A stretch of 64,000 nt of DNA from Antedon mediterranea. Its lineage: Eukaryota > Echinodermata > Crinoidea > Comatulida > Antedonidae. The translations under genes were made by a program, and so were the position numbers. The notes under the pieces were generated by a model that saw nothing but the letters and a program-made list of their open reading frames with translations, did not search any database and was not told the origin of the DNA. Every line of letters starts with the position of its first letter. Positions within the stretch are counted from its first letter, which is position 1. Location of the stretch: positions 24,973,795 through 25,037,794 of the forward strand of contig NC_092670.1 in the NCBI RefSeq assembly GCF_964355755.1. The letters are read 5' to 3'. Shown here one piece after another: positions 32,877-46,060 of this stretch.

Positions 32877-32946
32877 GCTCTGTGGTCTAGTGGTATGATA
32901 CTCGCCCCGTAAGCGAGAGGTTGCAGGTTCGAATCCCATATACACA
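32877..32946 (+). pseudogene. tRNA-like sequence, probably pseudo-tRNA
   Basis: The D-arm region GGTCTAGTGGTATGATA, a good 5-bp anticodon stem CTCGC/GCGAG with loop CCCGTAA, and B box GGTTCGAATCC. Against function: loop position 33 is C rather than T, the T-stem GCAGG/CCCAT pairs poorly, and the 3' acceptor ATATACAC does not match GGCTCTG. Similar to tRNA-Pro/Thr-like scaffolds; identity not assigned. Confidence 0.5.
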
Positions 32947-33153
32947 TACACCTCCACCTGATCTTGATCTGTCGTTGCGTAGAGTTGAATAGCCATCAAT
33001 CTTGATTTCTTGGTCGGGAACAGAATTGTCAAGCCACGATTCTGTGATAGATATGACAGTTGCGTTTGACTTTAATGCGAGTCCGCGAAGTTCATAACTC
33101 ATAAGGTCGGAAACATTTAGAACATAAATAGATAATGGAACCAAATTTTGCAA
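32947..33153 (-). pseudogene. LINE endonuclease fragment
   Basis: About 65 codons matching the apurinic-type endonuclease of non-LTR ORF2: a DLMSYELRGLALKSN segment, then ITESWLDNSV, IDGYSTLRNDRS and GGGVCVY. It is truncated on both sides. Its 3' side joins the tRNA-like sequence directly, and its 5' side merges into the 33.1-34.0-kb repeats. Confidence 0.7.
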
Positions 33154-34010
33154 TAAAGATGAGATATTGCGTTTTTCTCTTTTGTTATCAATCTTTTCAT
33201 GACGTCACGTACCGTAATAGACGGTAACAATTGAACATGCATATCACAATAAATAAATAATGGTACCCAATTAATTCAGCATTTCCATCAAGTTTTAACA
33301 ATCTTTGATGTCGGAAAGATTCCCAATAATAGAGACTAATTTTTGCAATATGTTAGATATTTTATTCAGCTGGTACTTTTTACCTTGATGTCGTGAACAT
33401 TTGAACATAAATTCGCAATAATGGATCATAATTGTGCATCTTGTTCACATGATGTGGGTAAAAACTTTGGATGGGATATGGGGTGAGCGAAATTCTAAGC
33501 AAGCTAAATACATGATACTTATTTTGAGGTTGGAAAAAGCACGTGAATTCCCAAATAATTGAATCTAATTTTGCAATGAAGTCGTCATCTCATTTGTTCA
33601 TATCGATGTGAGAAAAAGTTTGGATGGGAATGTGGTGAGCGAAATACTAAGCAAGCTAAATACATGATACTAGTTATTTTAAGGTTGGGAACACAACGTG
33701 AATTCGCATATAATTGAACGTAATTTTGCAATAAAGTCGTCATCTCGTTAGTTCATATTACGATGTGGGAAAAAAGTTTACATGGGAATGTGGTGAGCGA
33801 AATACTATAAGCAATAATGCAATGAAACCTAATTTTGCAATGAAGTCGGTCACCTTGTTTGTTCATGTTGGAAACATCGTTTGGAGGGATGGAAGAAATT
33901 CTAGGAAGCTAAATACAGTTAGTTATAACACTAATTATTTTGAGGTCGGGAATATTAGAATTTATACTCAAATGGAACCTAATTTTGCAATGGAGATTGC
34001 ATGCTTTATT
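33100..34010. repeat. degenerate tandem repeat, about 150-160-bp units
   Basis: Three to five diverged units share TAATTTTGCAATGAAGTCG, TGTTCATAT...GATGTG, GGATGGGAATGTGGTGAGCG and AAGCTAAATACATGATACT. The word GTGAGCGAAAT recurs at about 33483, 33633 and 33791. Open frames here are not credible genes. Confidence 0.75.
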
Positions 34011-34556
34011 TTCATCTCGGTTGTTCGTTCCATCAATTCATACGTCGTACATAATGACGTGGAACATGCATGCACTATTATACTTTGTGGGATGATAACA
34101 GAGTGGGATGCTCTGTAATCAAGTTAATATATTATTTATTGACATACAGTAATTTAATTAACTATATCGATGGAATAGTAGATTAGGCCTATAATTTACA
34201 CATTTGCAGCCTTTACTATTTATAGAATAAATCAGCATTAAATAAGCCAGTGGGTAAATCTTTATGCAATATTCATTTAAAAGCAGTATAACATTGAATG
34301 TGAAACATATAACAATAAAGAAACAAGTATAGAAAAATGGCGCCACTGTGTGCAAGCTATAGCCTAATCTTCGATTTTCATTTGTTTGTTTTCATTTTAC
34401 CATCCCGGATTATGGCAATGTATTTATATACAAGATGAAACGAAATAAAATCAGATCAGTACCACCTGTAACTCGTATCAGTGAATTCCTTTTCTGATAA
34501 TCGTAGCAAATTAGAAATTATATTTTTCTATACTTGACAATGATCATCATTATCAT

Positions 34557-36163
34557 CAAAGATAGTGTAGTAGGAAGATGTTACACTTCCTATTCGTTCA
34601 ATGCAAATAAAAGCGAGACAACATGGAGCTAAATTTAAAGGGCGCCTCGCACGTCGAGTAGGGATACGGAAAGTTATTGTATAGGAAATAGGCTATTATA
34701 ACAGTAGAATAATATGATTGTAAAATTAAGATTTAATACGAATTAACATATAAAATGTAATGTTATCTTTATAGAAAATGCAAATGAATCATATTTATAT
34801 GTTTTGGAATACCAATTTGTGTTTCAATTACCTGGAATTGTTTAGGTACCTGGAATTTATCTACCCGTATTTTATTTCTTTTATTTTAATGTTTTTATTT
34901 GCAAATCAATTGAACTTTTTAAAATTATTTACATTTAATTGTTTATCATTGGACATAGATAGAAAATTTAATACCTAGCTTTAGAAACACTTCTTCATCA
35001 GAGTGAATAAATATATTAGGAGCCTAGTGGTAAATAGGCCTACAATGTGTATGCCTATATAATAATCCATTACGTATGGTTTATTTCTAAGGGTAATAAA
35101 AGAGAATAGGTAGTATGGCATGTAATCAATAATCAATCAATCAATCAATATTTATTATAATCAATAATATTATACAAATAGTCGATCTGCTTAAACTGAA
35201 TACGGTACCAGTAGGCTTGAACATTATAGGAATTTTAGGACTACGAGTATGTTTTTTTACTGAAAAAAAAAACAATTATTGTTAATTATCTATTAATTTT
35301 AATAATTTAATAATACTGTAACTAATTATTATATTATGCTTGTAACACTCCGAACTTTCGTGCATTCATCGTAATTGTATATGCCCTGATTAGCGCCAAA
35401 CATTATTGATTATTAATTATAAGCCAGTGAGTTCATTATTGGTAAGGTTATATCAAGGAAAAAATATCCGCGGGGAGGCCTACTTTACCCCCTTTCATTA
35501 TACTACCCTTACAAAAAATGTTCTATCGATAGAAGTTTTAGAATTTTAATCTATAGAAACAGATAATTTCTATAGAAACGAATTTACAGATTCTACCCCT
35601 AGAGTTTTATAGAAATTGCAGAAGAATTGCTATAATTTATTAATAAATCATATATTGTTTGTCAACAACAATACTGTATACTGTAAAATTAGCATTATGA
35701 CTTCAGACTTAACTGGGGTTTACCAAGATAGGTAAGAGTTTTTATGGGTACGGGTTGGTTTGGGTACGGGTTGGTTTGGGTACGAGATGACCACCATCCA
35801 TTCATGAATGCGTCTACAGGCGCGCGTAAGCCTCCTCCTGATTCTAGCTCAGTGTTTACAGTCATGTCATGACAAAACTCACTCCAAATAAATGTATTAA
35901 CAATTAAAAAGATCCAAAAACAGTATGAAAACATCACATTAATTTTTAACTTTGTATAATAAAGACAAAAAAGAAGTTTTTGTTTGTTTTTTGTGGCTTA
36001 TTTTTACAATTTATTGCCGAAAACACCATTTTCATTGGGCTTTGCCATTGCGCTCCTCATGTTTCAGATTCGTCTATCCCTACTCGTCGTGAGAGGCGCC
36101 CTATCTCGAGCGGTTCTCTAATTTTTGAGCGAAGTGTAACATCTTCCTACTACACTATCTTTG
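34557..36163. mobile_element. TIR DNA transposon with 7-bp target duplication, family P1 copy 1
   Basis: Terminal inverted repeats start CAAAGATAGTGTAGTAGGAA on both ends and continue to GATGTTACACTT. They stay partly similar for about 100 bp (GGGCGCCTC, CGAGTAGGGATA). Flanks are TTATCAT at 34550-34556 and 36164-36170, a clean 7-bp duplication. The 1.6-kb body is AT-rich with a GGGTACGGGTTGGTTT triplet repeat near 35745-35790 and no transposase ORF. CA...TG ends with a 7-bp duplication are reported for P-superfamily elements; this is a tentative assignment. Confidence 0.82.
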
Positions 36164-36430
36164 TTATCATCTATATCTCTGGGCATGCGCAATAGCGTGT
36201 CGGGATCCTAACCACGGCGTTTAATAATTTAATGTAAATGGTGATCTAATAACAGGCGTAACAACACATAATACATATTGTAGTTTAATACTGGCTTAAA
36301 TATGTTTGTTTTATATAAACTGTATTTTCAAAAATGACAATAGAACTTAATTTTGTAATACTGTAGTACCTAATTTGGCGCCTTAGACGCCAAATTAAGC
36401 GCTCATTTGGCAGTGGTACCTCATCGGGCG

Positions 36431-37260
36431 TGAATTTGTTAATGAAGTTGGAAGATTTGTTAATTGGTGTGAAGATATGAACTTAATACTTAATATTACT
36501 AAAACCAAAGAGATGATAATAGATTTTCGTAAAACTGCAGTTGAACATAATGTAATAACTATTAAAGGAACCGAGGTTGAAAGAGTAACCCAATACAAAT
36601 ACTTAGGTACTATAATTGACAACAAATTAAAATGGGAGTCAAACTCTCTCATGATTTCCAAGAAGGCATCTCAAAGGCTCTACTTTCTCAGAAAACTCAA
36701 GCAAATTAGAGTTGATAACACTATTTTAATTCTATTTTATCAAAGTATTATTCAAAGTATTTTATCTTTTAGCATTGGATGTTTTTATGGTAACTTTACT
36801 GAAAATGATAAGAAAAATATTGAGAGACCACGTAAAATTGCACAACGTATTATTAAAGCTGATCTTACGCCTTGTTCATTTATCTATGAAAAGAGTATTC
36901 TAAAAAAAGTAAACAATATTATGAAAGACCCCACTCATCCGTAACGTTACATTACTGTGATAACTTAAATAGATCAGGCATTAGGCTACGACCTCCAAGA
37001 GCAAATCTTTGTAGAACTAGAAAATCCTTCGTTGTAAATAGCATTCATATTTTTAATTCTAATGTAAGACGTTAATGCAATTTTTAATAGTTTTACATTT
37101 TTAACAGTATTTTTAACTTTTTATCTTGTATTTTTAATCTGTTATAATACTGCACGTTTTTAAATTGTTGCAATATTGTTGTTTTAATCTACCAAGCAAA
37201 GTGAATTTCCATTTTTATAGACAAATAAAATTTCTTGAATCTTGAATCTTGAATCTTGAA
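36431..37260 (+). pseudogene. 5'-truncated non-LTR retrotransposon (LINE), RT C-terminal part and 3' tail
   Basis: A reading frame from about 36431 to 36942 encodes the thumb/C-terminal part of a LINE reverse transcriptase: FVNWCEDMNLILNITKTKEM, then YKYLGTIIDNKLKW, KKASQRLYFLRKLKQ, ILFYQSIIQSIL and MKDPTHP. The catalytic FADD region is missing. The 3' end is a heptamer tail of TTGAATC repeats at about 37230-37260, as in CR1/Jockey-related LINEs. Confidence 0.85.
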
Positions 37261-37263
37261 AGG

Positions 37264-38133
37264 CACTAGTGACTAGTATCAAAGAATATATATCACAAGA
37301 ATGAGTATTCCGCGATTTTTGCATGAGAAATTTGTAACAGAGAGCTCCAGAGAGTGATGCCCGCCCTCATAAGGGCGGATGTATACATACTAAATAAGAC
37401 TTGATTTAATAGATATTATACATGTCACATTAAATAGAATTATGATAATAGTTTTGCAATTGTAAACTATTTTATAACACATATTTATTAACAAACTAGT
37501 GTACATTCACTTTTACAGACAATTATTTACTAACATGCTAATTTAGTTCACAAAAAAGGCCTAACACAGCAACACCAAAAAATCAATGAATCGTTGCTGC
37601 TCAGCACGGCCTATTCTTTACCATTGCCGTGTACTACTCTACATCCGGTAAATTAAGTATTGTTTTTATGATATAAATTAGTATAAGATACATGTTATTA
37701 ATAGGAAAAAATGTTAAATGTCATTAACATTTATTTGTTTTACCAGAAACAAGTTAAATATAGGAATATTATTAAACTATCCTACGTGAAAACGCGTAAA
37801 CACCAACACGCCCGGTCACGCTATCGTAGCGCCCGGTTGATAAAGCAAACTGTTTATACGGCAGTTTTTACTAAATAAATTGCATAAAACGAACAATTAA
37901 ATATCTAAATAGTATTTAACATGATGTTGGCATGTAGTTGATAACATTTTTTATCATGAAAATACTACCGGTGGTCCAGCCTTTGATTAGTGAAACTGTC
38001 ACAAAAAGTTGTATACATCCCAGATACATCCACACTTATGGCGGCGCCCTACCACATGGACAATATTACTGTTACAGGGAAAATCGCGGAATACTCATTC
38101 TTGTGATATTATATTCTTTGCTAGTATCTAGTG
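37264..38133. mobile_element. CACTA-like non-autonomous TIR element, 870 bp
   Basis: Both ends begin CACTAG and share TCAAAGAATATATATCACAA (left) and its near-inverse on the right, followed by GAATGAGTATTCCGCGATTT, giving TIRs of about 55 bp. Flanking GG on both sides may be a short duplication. It begins four bases after the LINE heptamer tail. No ORF of transposase type. Confidence 0.7.
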
Positions 38134-38180
38134 GGAGCGAGCGAGCTGCAGATTTGCAGTAGAATCAGGTGTTGCACATG

Positions 38181-41100
38181 CTTGTGTCAAGCTAGCCAAC
38201 AATAAGCCAGCCAACAATAAGCCAGCCCACTTTTATTTTTTCCAGCCAACAATAACTATGAAACGCCGTTTGTGCATTCTTTACATTTTCATTGTTACTT
38301 ATGGCTTTTATGGTATTAGGAATTAAATATTTGTGAGAAAAACGGCGGATTGTTCCTGGGATTCACTTGGTGGGATTATACTAGGGTACCCCCTTAGTCG
38401 TACAGTATAAGTTAGAGTGGGACCACTGGTACCGTTTACTCAGCCCTCATCTTTCAAAATTTGAGTGTAACTCATTTACGATTTAAAAAATATAGTGAAA
38501 TTTGATACTGTATTTGTAAGAAAATAGCGGATTGTTCCTGGGAGGCACTTGGTGGGATTATACTAGGCTACCTCCTTAGTTGTCCAGTATAAGTTAGAGT
38601 GGGACCACTGGTCCCGTTTACTCAGCCCTCATCTTTAAAATTTGAGTGTAACTCATTTACGATTTTTGAAATACAGTATAGTGAAATTTGATACTGTATT
38701 TGTGAGAAAACGGCGGATTGTTCCTTAGAGTCACTTGGTGGGATTATACTAGGGTACCCGCTTAGTCGTCCAGTATAAGTTAGAGAGGGACCACTGGTCC
38801 CGTTTACTCAGCCCTCATCTTTTAAATTTGAGTGTAACTCATTTACGATTTTTAAAATATAGTGAAATTTGATACTGTATTTGTGAGAAAACGGCGGATT
38901 GTTCCTGAGAGTCACTTGGTGGAATTATACTAGGGTGCCTCCTTAGTCGTCCAGTATAAGTTAGAGTGGGACCACTGGTCCCGTTTACTCAGCCCTCATC
39001 TTTTAAATTTGAGTGTAACTCAATTACGATTAATATTTTAAAATATAGTGAAATTTGATACTGTATTTGTGAGAAAATGGCGGATTGTTCCCGGGAGTCA
39101 CTTGGTGGGATTATACTAGGGTACCTCTTTAGTTGTCCAGTTTAAGTTAGAGTGGGACCACTGCTCCCGTTTACTCAGCCATTATCTTTAAAATTTGAGT
39201 GTAACTCAATTACGATTAATATTTTAAAATATAGTGAAATTTGATACTGTATTTGTGAGAAAATGGCGGATTGTTCCTGGCAGTCACTTGGTGGGATTAT
39301 ACTAGGGTACCCCCTTAGTCGTCCAGTATAAGTTAGAGTGGGACCACTGGTCCCGTTTACTCAGCCATCATCTTTAAAATTTGAGTGTAACTCATTTACG
39401 ATTTTTAAAATATAGTGAATTTTGAAACTGTATTTGTGAGAAAACGGCAGATTGTTCCTGAGAGTCGCTTGGTGGGATTATACTAGGGTACCTCCTTAGT
39501 AGTACAGTATAAGTTAGAGTGGGACCACTGGTACCGTTTACTCAGCCCTCATCTTTTAAATTTGAGTGTAACTCATTTACGATTTAAAAAATATAGTGAA
39601 ATTTGATACTGTATTTGTGAGAAAACGGCGGATTGTTCCTGAGAGTCACTTGGTGGGATTATACTACGGTGCCTCCTTAGTCGTCCAGTATAAGTTAGAG
39701 TGCGACCACTGGTCCCGTTTACTAAGCCCTCATCTTTTAAATTTGAGTGTAACTCATTTACGATTTTAAAAATATAGTGAAATTTGATACTGTATTTGTG
39801 AGAAAACGGCGGATTGTTCCTCGGAGTCACATGGTGGGGTTATACTAAGGTACATCCTTAGTCGTCCAGTATAAGTTAGAGTGCGACCACTGGTCCCGTT
39901 TACTCAGCCCTCATCTTTTAAATTTGAGTGTAACTCAATTACGATAAAAAATTTTAAAATATAGTGAAAATTGATACTGTATTTGTGAGAAAATGGCGGA
40001 TTGTTCCTGGGAGTCACTTGGTGGGATTATACTAGGATACCTCCTTAGTTGTCCAGTATAAGTTAGAGTGGGACCACTGGTCCCGTTTACTCAGCCCTCA
40101 TCTTTAACGTTTGAGTGTAACTCAATTAATTACGATTAATATTTTTAAATATAGTGAAATTTGATACTGTATTTGTGAGAAAATGGCGGATTGTTCCTGG
40201 GAGTCACTTGGTGGGATTATACTAGGTTACCCCCTTAGTCGTCCAGTATAAGTTAGAGTGGGACCACTGGTCCGGTTTACTCAGCCCTCATCTTTAAAAT
40301 TTGAGTGTAACGCATTTACGATTTTTAAAATATAGTGAAATTTGATACTGTATTTGTGAGAAAATGGCGGATTGTTCCTGGGAGTCACTTGGTGGGATTA
40401 TACTAGGGTATCCCCTTAGTCGTCCAGTATAACTTAGAGTGGGACCACTGGTCCCGTTTACTCAGCCCTCATCTTTAAAATTTGAGTGTAACTCATTTAC
40501 GATTTTTAAAATTTAGTGAAATTTGAAACTGTATTTGTGAGAAAACGGCGGATTGTTCCTGAGAGTCACTTGTTGGGATTATACTAGGGTACACCCTTAG
40601 TCGTCCAGTATAAGTTAGAGTGGGACCACTGGTCCCGTTTACTCAGCCCTCATCTTTAAAATTTGTGTGTAACTAATTTACGATTTTTAAAATATAGTGA
40701 AATTTGATACTGTATTTGTGAGAAAATGGCGGATTGTTCCTGGGAGTCACTGGTGGGATTATACTAGGGTACCCCCTTAGTCGTCCAGTATAAGTTAGAG
40801 TGGGACCACTGGTCCCGTTTACTCAGCCCTCATATTTTAAAATTTGAGTGTAACTCATTTACGATTTTTAAAATATAGTGAAATTTGAAACTGTATTTGT
40901 GAGAAAACGGCGGATTGTTCCTGAGAGTCACTTGGTGGGATTATACTAGGGTACACCCTTAGTCGTCCAGTATAAGTTAGAGTGGGACCACTGGTCCCGT
41001 TTACTCAGCCCTCATCTTTAAAATTTGAGTGTAACTAATTTACGATTTTTAAAATATCGTGAAATTTGATACTGTATTTGTGAGAAAACGGCGGATTGTT

Positions 41101-44100
41101 CCTGAGAGTCACTTGGTGGGATTATACTAGGGTACCTCTTTAGTCATCCTGTATAAGTTAGAGTGGGACCACTGGTCCCGTTTACTCAGCCCTCATCTTT
41201 AAAATTTGAGTGTAACTCAATTACAATTTTTAAAATATTATAGTTAAATTTGAAACTGTATTTGTGAGAAAATGGCGGATTGTTCCTGGGAGTCACTTTG
41301 TGGGATTATACTAAGGTACCCCCTTAGTCGTCCAGTATAAGTTAGAGTGGGACCACTGGTCCGATTTACTCAGCCTTCATCTTTAAAATTTGAGTGTAAC
41401 TCATTTACGATTTAAAAAATAGAGTGAAATTTGATACTGTATTTGTGAGAAAATGGCAGATCTAACGTATACTGGATGACTACTAAGGACGTACCTTAGT
41501 ATAACCCCACCATGTAACTCCCAGGAACAATCCGCCGTTTTCTCAAAAATACAGTATCAAATTTCACTATATTTTTAAAATCGTAAATGAGTTACACTCA
41601 AATTTAAAAGATGAGGGCTGAGTCAACGGGACCAGTGTTCCCACTCTAACTTATACTGGACAACTAAGGAGGTACCCTAGTATAATCCCACCAAGTGACT
41701 CTCAGGAACAATCCGCCGTTTTCTCACATATACAGTATCAAATTTCACTATATTTTAAAAATCGTAAATGAGTTACACTCACATTTTAAAGAGGAGGGCT
41801 GAGTAAAGGGGACCAGAGGTCCCACTCTAACTTATACTGGACGACTAAGGGTGTACCCTAGTATTATCCCACCAAGTGACTTTCAGGAACAATCCGCCGT
41901 TTTCTCACAAATACAGTTTCAAATTTCACTATATTTTAAAAATCGTAAATGAGTTACAGTCAAATTTTAAAAATGAGGGCTGAGTAAACGGGACCAGTGG
42001 TCCCACTCTAACTTATATTGGACGACTAAGTGGGTACCCAAGTATAATCCCACCAAGTGACTCCCAGGAACAATCCGCTATTTTCTCACAAATACAGTTT
42101 CAAATTTAACTATATTTTAAAAATTGTAATTGAGTTACACTCAAATTTTAAAGATGAGGGCTGAGTAAACGGGACTAGTGGTCCCACTCTAACTTATACA
42201 GGATGACTAAAGAGGTACCTTAGTATAATCCCACCAAGTGACTCTCAGGAAAAATCCGCCGTTTTCTCACAAATACAGTATAAAATTTCACTATATTTTA
42301 AAAATCGTAAATGAGTTACACTGACATTTTAAAGATGAGGGCTGAGTAAACGGGACCAGTGGTCCCACTCTAACTTATACTGGACAACTAAGGAGGTACC
42401 CTAGTATAATCCCACCAAGTGACTCCCAGGAACAATCCGCCATTTTCTCACAAATACAGTATCAAATTTCACTATACTTTTTAAATCGTAAATGAGTTAC
42501 ACTCAAATTTTAAAGACGAGGGCTGAGTAAACGGTACCAGTGGTCCCACTCTAATTTATTCTGGACGACTAAGGAGGTACCTTAGTATAATCCCACCAAG
42601 TGACTCCCAGGAACAATCCGCCATTTTCTCACAAATACAGTTTCAAATTTAACTATATTTTAAAAATTGTAATTGAGTTACACTCAAATTTTAAAGATGA
42701 GGGCTGAGTAAACGGGACCAGTGGTCCCACTTTAACTTATACAGGATGACTAAAGAGGTACCCTAGTATAATCCCACCAAGTGACTCTCAGGAACAATCC
42801 GCCGTTTTCTCACAAATACAGTATCTAATTTCACTATACTTTTTAAATCGTAAATGAGTTACACTCAAATTTTAAAGATGAGGGCTGAGTAAACGGTACC
42901 AGTAGTCCCACTCTAATTTTTTCTGGACGACTAAGGAGGTACCTTAGTATAATCCCACCAAGTGACTCCCAGGAACAATCCGCCGTTTTCTCACAAATAT
43001 AGTATCTAATTTCACTATATTTTTTAAATCGTAAATGAGTTACACTCAAATTTTAAAGATGAGGGCTGAGTAAACGGTACCAGTGGTCCCACTCTAATTT
43101 TTTCTGGACGACGAAGGACGTACCTTAGTATAACCCCACCATGTGACTCCGAGGAACAATCCGCCGTTTTCTCACAAATACAGTATCAAATTTCACTATA
43201 TTTTTTAAATCGTAAATGAGTTACACTCAAATTTAAAAGATGAGGGCTGAATAAACGGGACCAGTGGTCCCACTCTAACTTATACTGGACAACTAAAGAG
43301 GTACCCTAGTATAATCCCACCAAGTGACTCTCAGGAACAATCCGCCATTTTCTCACAAATACAGTATCAAATTTCACTATATTTTAAAAATCGTAAATGA
43401 GTTACACTGACATTTTAAAGATGAGGGCTGAGTAAACGGGACCAGTGGTCCCACTCTAACTTATACTGGACAACTAAGGAGGTACCCTAGTATAATCCCA
43501 CCAAGTGACTCCCAGGAACATTCCGCCATTTTCTCACAAATACGGTATCAAATTTCACTATACTTTTTAAATCGTAAATGAGTTACACTCAAATTTTAAA
43601 GATGAGGGCTGAGTAAACGGTACCAGTGGTCCCACTCTAATTTATTTTGGACGACTAAGGAGGTACCTTAGTATAATCCCACCAAGTGACTCCCAGGAAC
43701 AATCCGCCATTTTCTCACAAATACAGTTTCAAATTTAACTATATTTTAAAAATTGTAATTGAGTTACACTCAAATTTTAAAGATGAGGGCTGAGTAAACG
43801 GGACCAGTTGTCCCACTCTAACTTATACAGGATGACTAAAGAGGTACCCTAGTATAATCCCACCAAGTGACTCTCAGGAACAATCCGCCGTTTTTTCACA
43901 AATACAGTATCAAATTTCACTATATTTTAAAAATCGTAATTGAGTTACACTCAAATTTAAAAGATGAGGGCTGAGTAAACGGGACCAGTGGTCGCACTCT
44001 AACTTAAACTGGACAACTAAGGAGGTACCCTAGTATAATCCCACCAAGTGAATCCCAGGAACAATCCGCCATTTTTTCACAAATACAGTATCAAATTTCA

Positions 44101-45691
44101 CTATATTTTGAAAACTGTAAATGAGTTACACTCAAATTTAAAAGATGAGGGCTGAGTCAACGGGACGAGTGGTCCCACTCTAACTTATACTGGACGACTA
44201 AGGGGGTACCCTAGTATAATCCCACCAAGTGACTCTCAGGAACAATCCGCCGTTTTCTCACAAATACAGTATCAAATTTCACTATATTTTAAAAATCGTA
44301 AATGAGTTACACTCAAATTTTAAAGATGATGGCTGAGTAAACGGGACCAATGGTCCCACTCTAACTTATACTGGACGACTAAGGGGGTACCCTAGTATAA
44401 TCCCACCAAGTGACTGCCAGGAAAAATCCGCCATTTTCTCACAAATACAGTATCAAATTTCACTATATTTTAAAATATTAATCGTAATTGAGTTACACTC
44501 AAATTTTAAAGATAATGGCTGAGTAAACGGGACCAGTGGTCCTACTCTAACTTAAACTGGACAACTAAGGAGGTACCCTAGTATAATCCCACCAAGTGAC
44601 TCCCAGGAACAATCCGCCATTTTCTCACAAATATAGTATCTAATTTCACTATATTTTTTAAATCGTAAATGAGTTACACTCAAATTTTAAAGATGAGGGC
44701 TGAGTAAACCGGACCACTGGTCCCACTCTAACTTATACTGGACGACGAAGGACGTACCTTAGTATAACCCCACCATGTGACTCCGAGGAACAATCCGCCG
44801 TTTTCTCACAAATACAGTATCAAATGTCACTATATTTTTTAAATCGTAAATGAGTTACACTCAAATTTAAAAGATGAGGGCTGAGTAAACGGGACCAGTG
44901 GTCCCACTCTAACTTATACTGAACAACTAAGGAGGTACCCTAGTATAATCCCACCAAGTGACTCCCAGGAACAATCCGCCATTTTCTCACAAATACATTA
45001 TCAAATTTCACTATATTTTTTTAAATCGTAAATGAGTTACACTCAAATTTAAAAGATGAGGGCCGAGTAAACGGTACCAGTGGTCCCACTCTAACTTATA
45101 CTGTACTACTAAGGAGGTACCCTAGTATAATCCCACCAAGCGACTCCCAGGAACAATCCGCCATTTTCTCACCAATACAGTTTCAAATTTAACTATATTT
45201 TAAAAATTTTAATTGAGTTACACTCAAATTTTAAAGATGAGGGCTGAGTAAACGGGACCAGTGGTCCCACTCTAACTTATACTGGACAACTAAGGAGGTA
45301 GCCTAGTATAATCCCACCAAGTGCCTCCCAGGAACAATCCGCCATTTTCTTACAAATACAGTATCAAATTTCACTATATTTTTTAAATCATAAATGAGTT
45401 ACACTCAAATTTTGAAAGATGAGGGCTGAGTAAACGGTACCAGTGGTCCCACTCTAACTTATACTGTACGACTAAGGGGGTACCCTAGTATAATCCCACC
45501 AAGTGAATCCCAGGAACAATCCGCCGTTTTTCTCACAAATATTTAATTCCTAATACCATAAAAGCCATAAGTAACAATGAAAATGTAAAGAATGCACAAA
45601 CGGCGTTTCATAGTTATTGTTGGCTGGAAAAAATAAAAGTGGGCTGGCTTATTGTTGGCTGGCTTATTGTTGGCTTGCTTGACACAAGCGC
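38181..45691. mobile_element. 7.5-kb giant palindrome: foldback-like element made of about 183-bp tandem units
   Basis: Outer ends are unique inverted sequence of about 150 bp: CTTGTGTCAAGC, then AGCCAACAATAAGCCAGCC twice, then TATGAAACGCCGTTTGTGC. Inside, left-arm units (about 38330-41460, some 17 copies) are head-to-tail in one direction and right-arm units (41461-45545, some 22 copies) in the other. The junction at 41460/41461 has no spacer. Spacing of the word GCGGATT is 181-187 bp. Each unit carries a palindrome GGGACCACTGGTCCC. The order of variant units is mirrored: the outermost two units share private variants on both sides. TGCACATG flanks both ends (38173-38180 and 45692-45699), a likely 8-bp target duplication. 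No ORF is credible. Confidence 0.88.
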
Positions 45692-45839
45692 TGCACATGC
45701 GTTGTTGTAAAATAAAAACACCAACAGGGAGAGGGCGGCAGAGTACCCTGGTAAGAAAGAGGGCACGATGATGGATGTCATGTGAGTTTGTTTGTTGTGG
45801 TTTTTAAATTAAAATTATTGGTACAGGAACCGGTTAGGA

Positions 45840-46060
45840 CTGCCCTATCACTAGACCTAGGCTAGCCAAGGTAACTAGAAGACTGGCCTAAAATTAAGTC
45901 TTAGGCTAAGACTTAATTTAAGCTAGGCCTAGTAGCCTACTAGACTAGATAGAGAGAGAGGGGGCCTAGCGGCCTACTACTAGTAGGCCTACACTACTAC
46001 TACTAGGCCTAGTAGGCTAGGCCTAGGCCTAAACTAGTACACTACTAGTCTAGGGCCTAG
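45840..46060. repeat. AGGCCTA/CTAGTAGG-rich block
   Basis: A run of short palindromes (TAGGCCTA, CCTAGG, ACTAGT) and ACTACTAC, the same type as upstream of CCP110. It is interrupted by the element at 46061-46955 and resumes at 46956-47130. Confidence 0.7.

Noticed and set aside
32877..32946. Functional tRNA gene
   Set aside because: T-stem and acceptor do not pair and position 33 is C; kept only as a tRNA-like pseudogene.
33765..34118. 117-codon ORF
   Set aside because: Lies in the degenerate tandem repeats at 33.1-34.0 kb; no family resemblance.
38330..45545. Possible centromeric satellite
   Set aside because: A ~183-bp period is suggestive, but the mirrored orientation, unique terminal sequences and flanking TGCACATG point to a foldback element in a gene-rich region.
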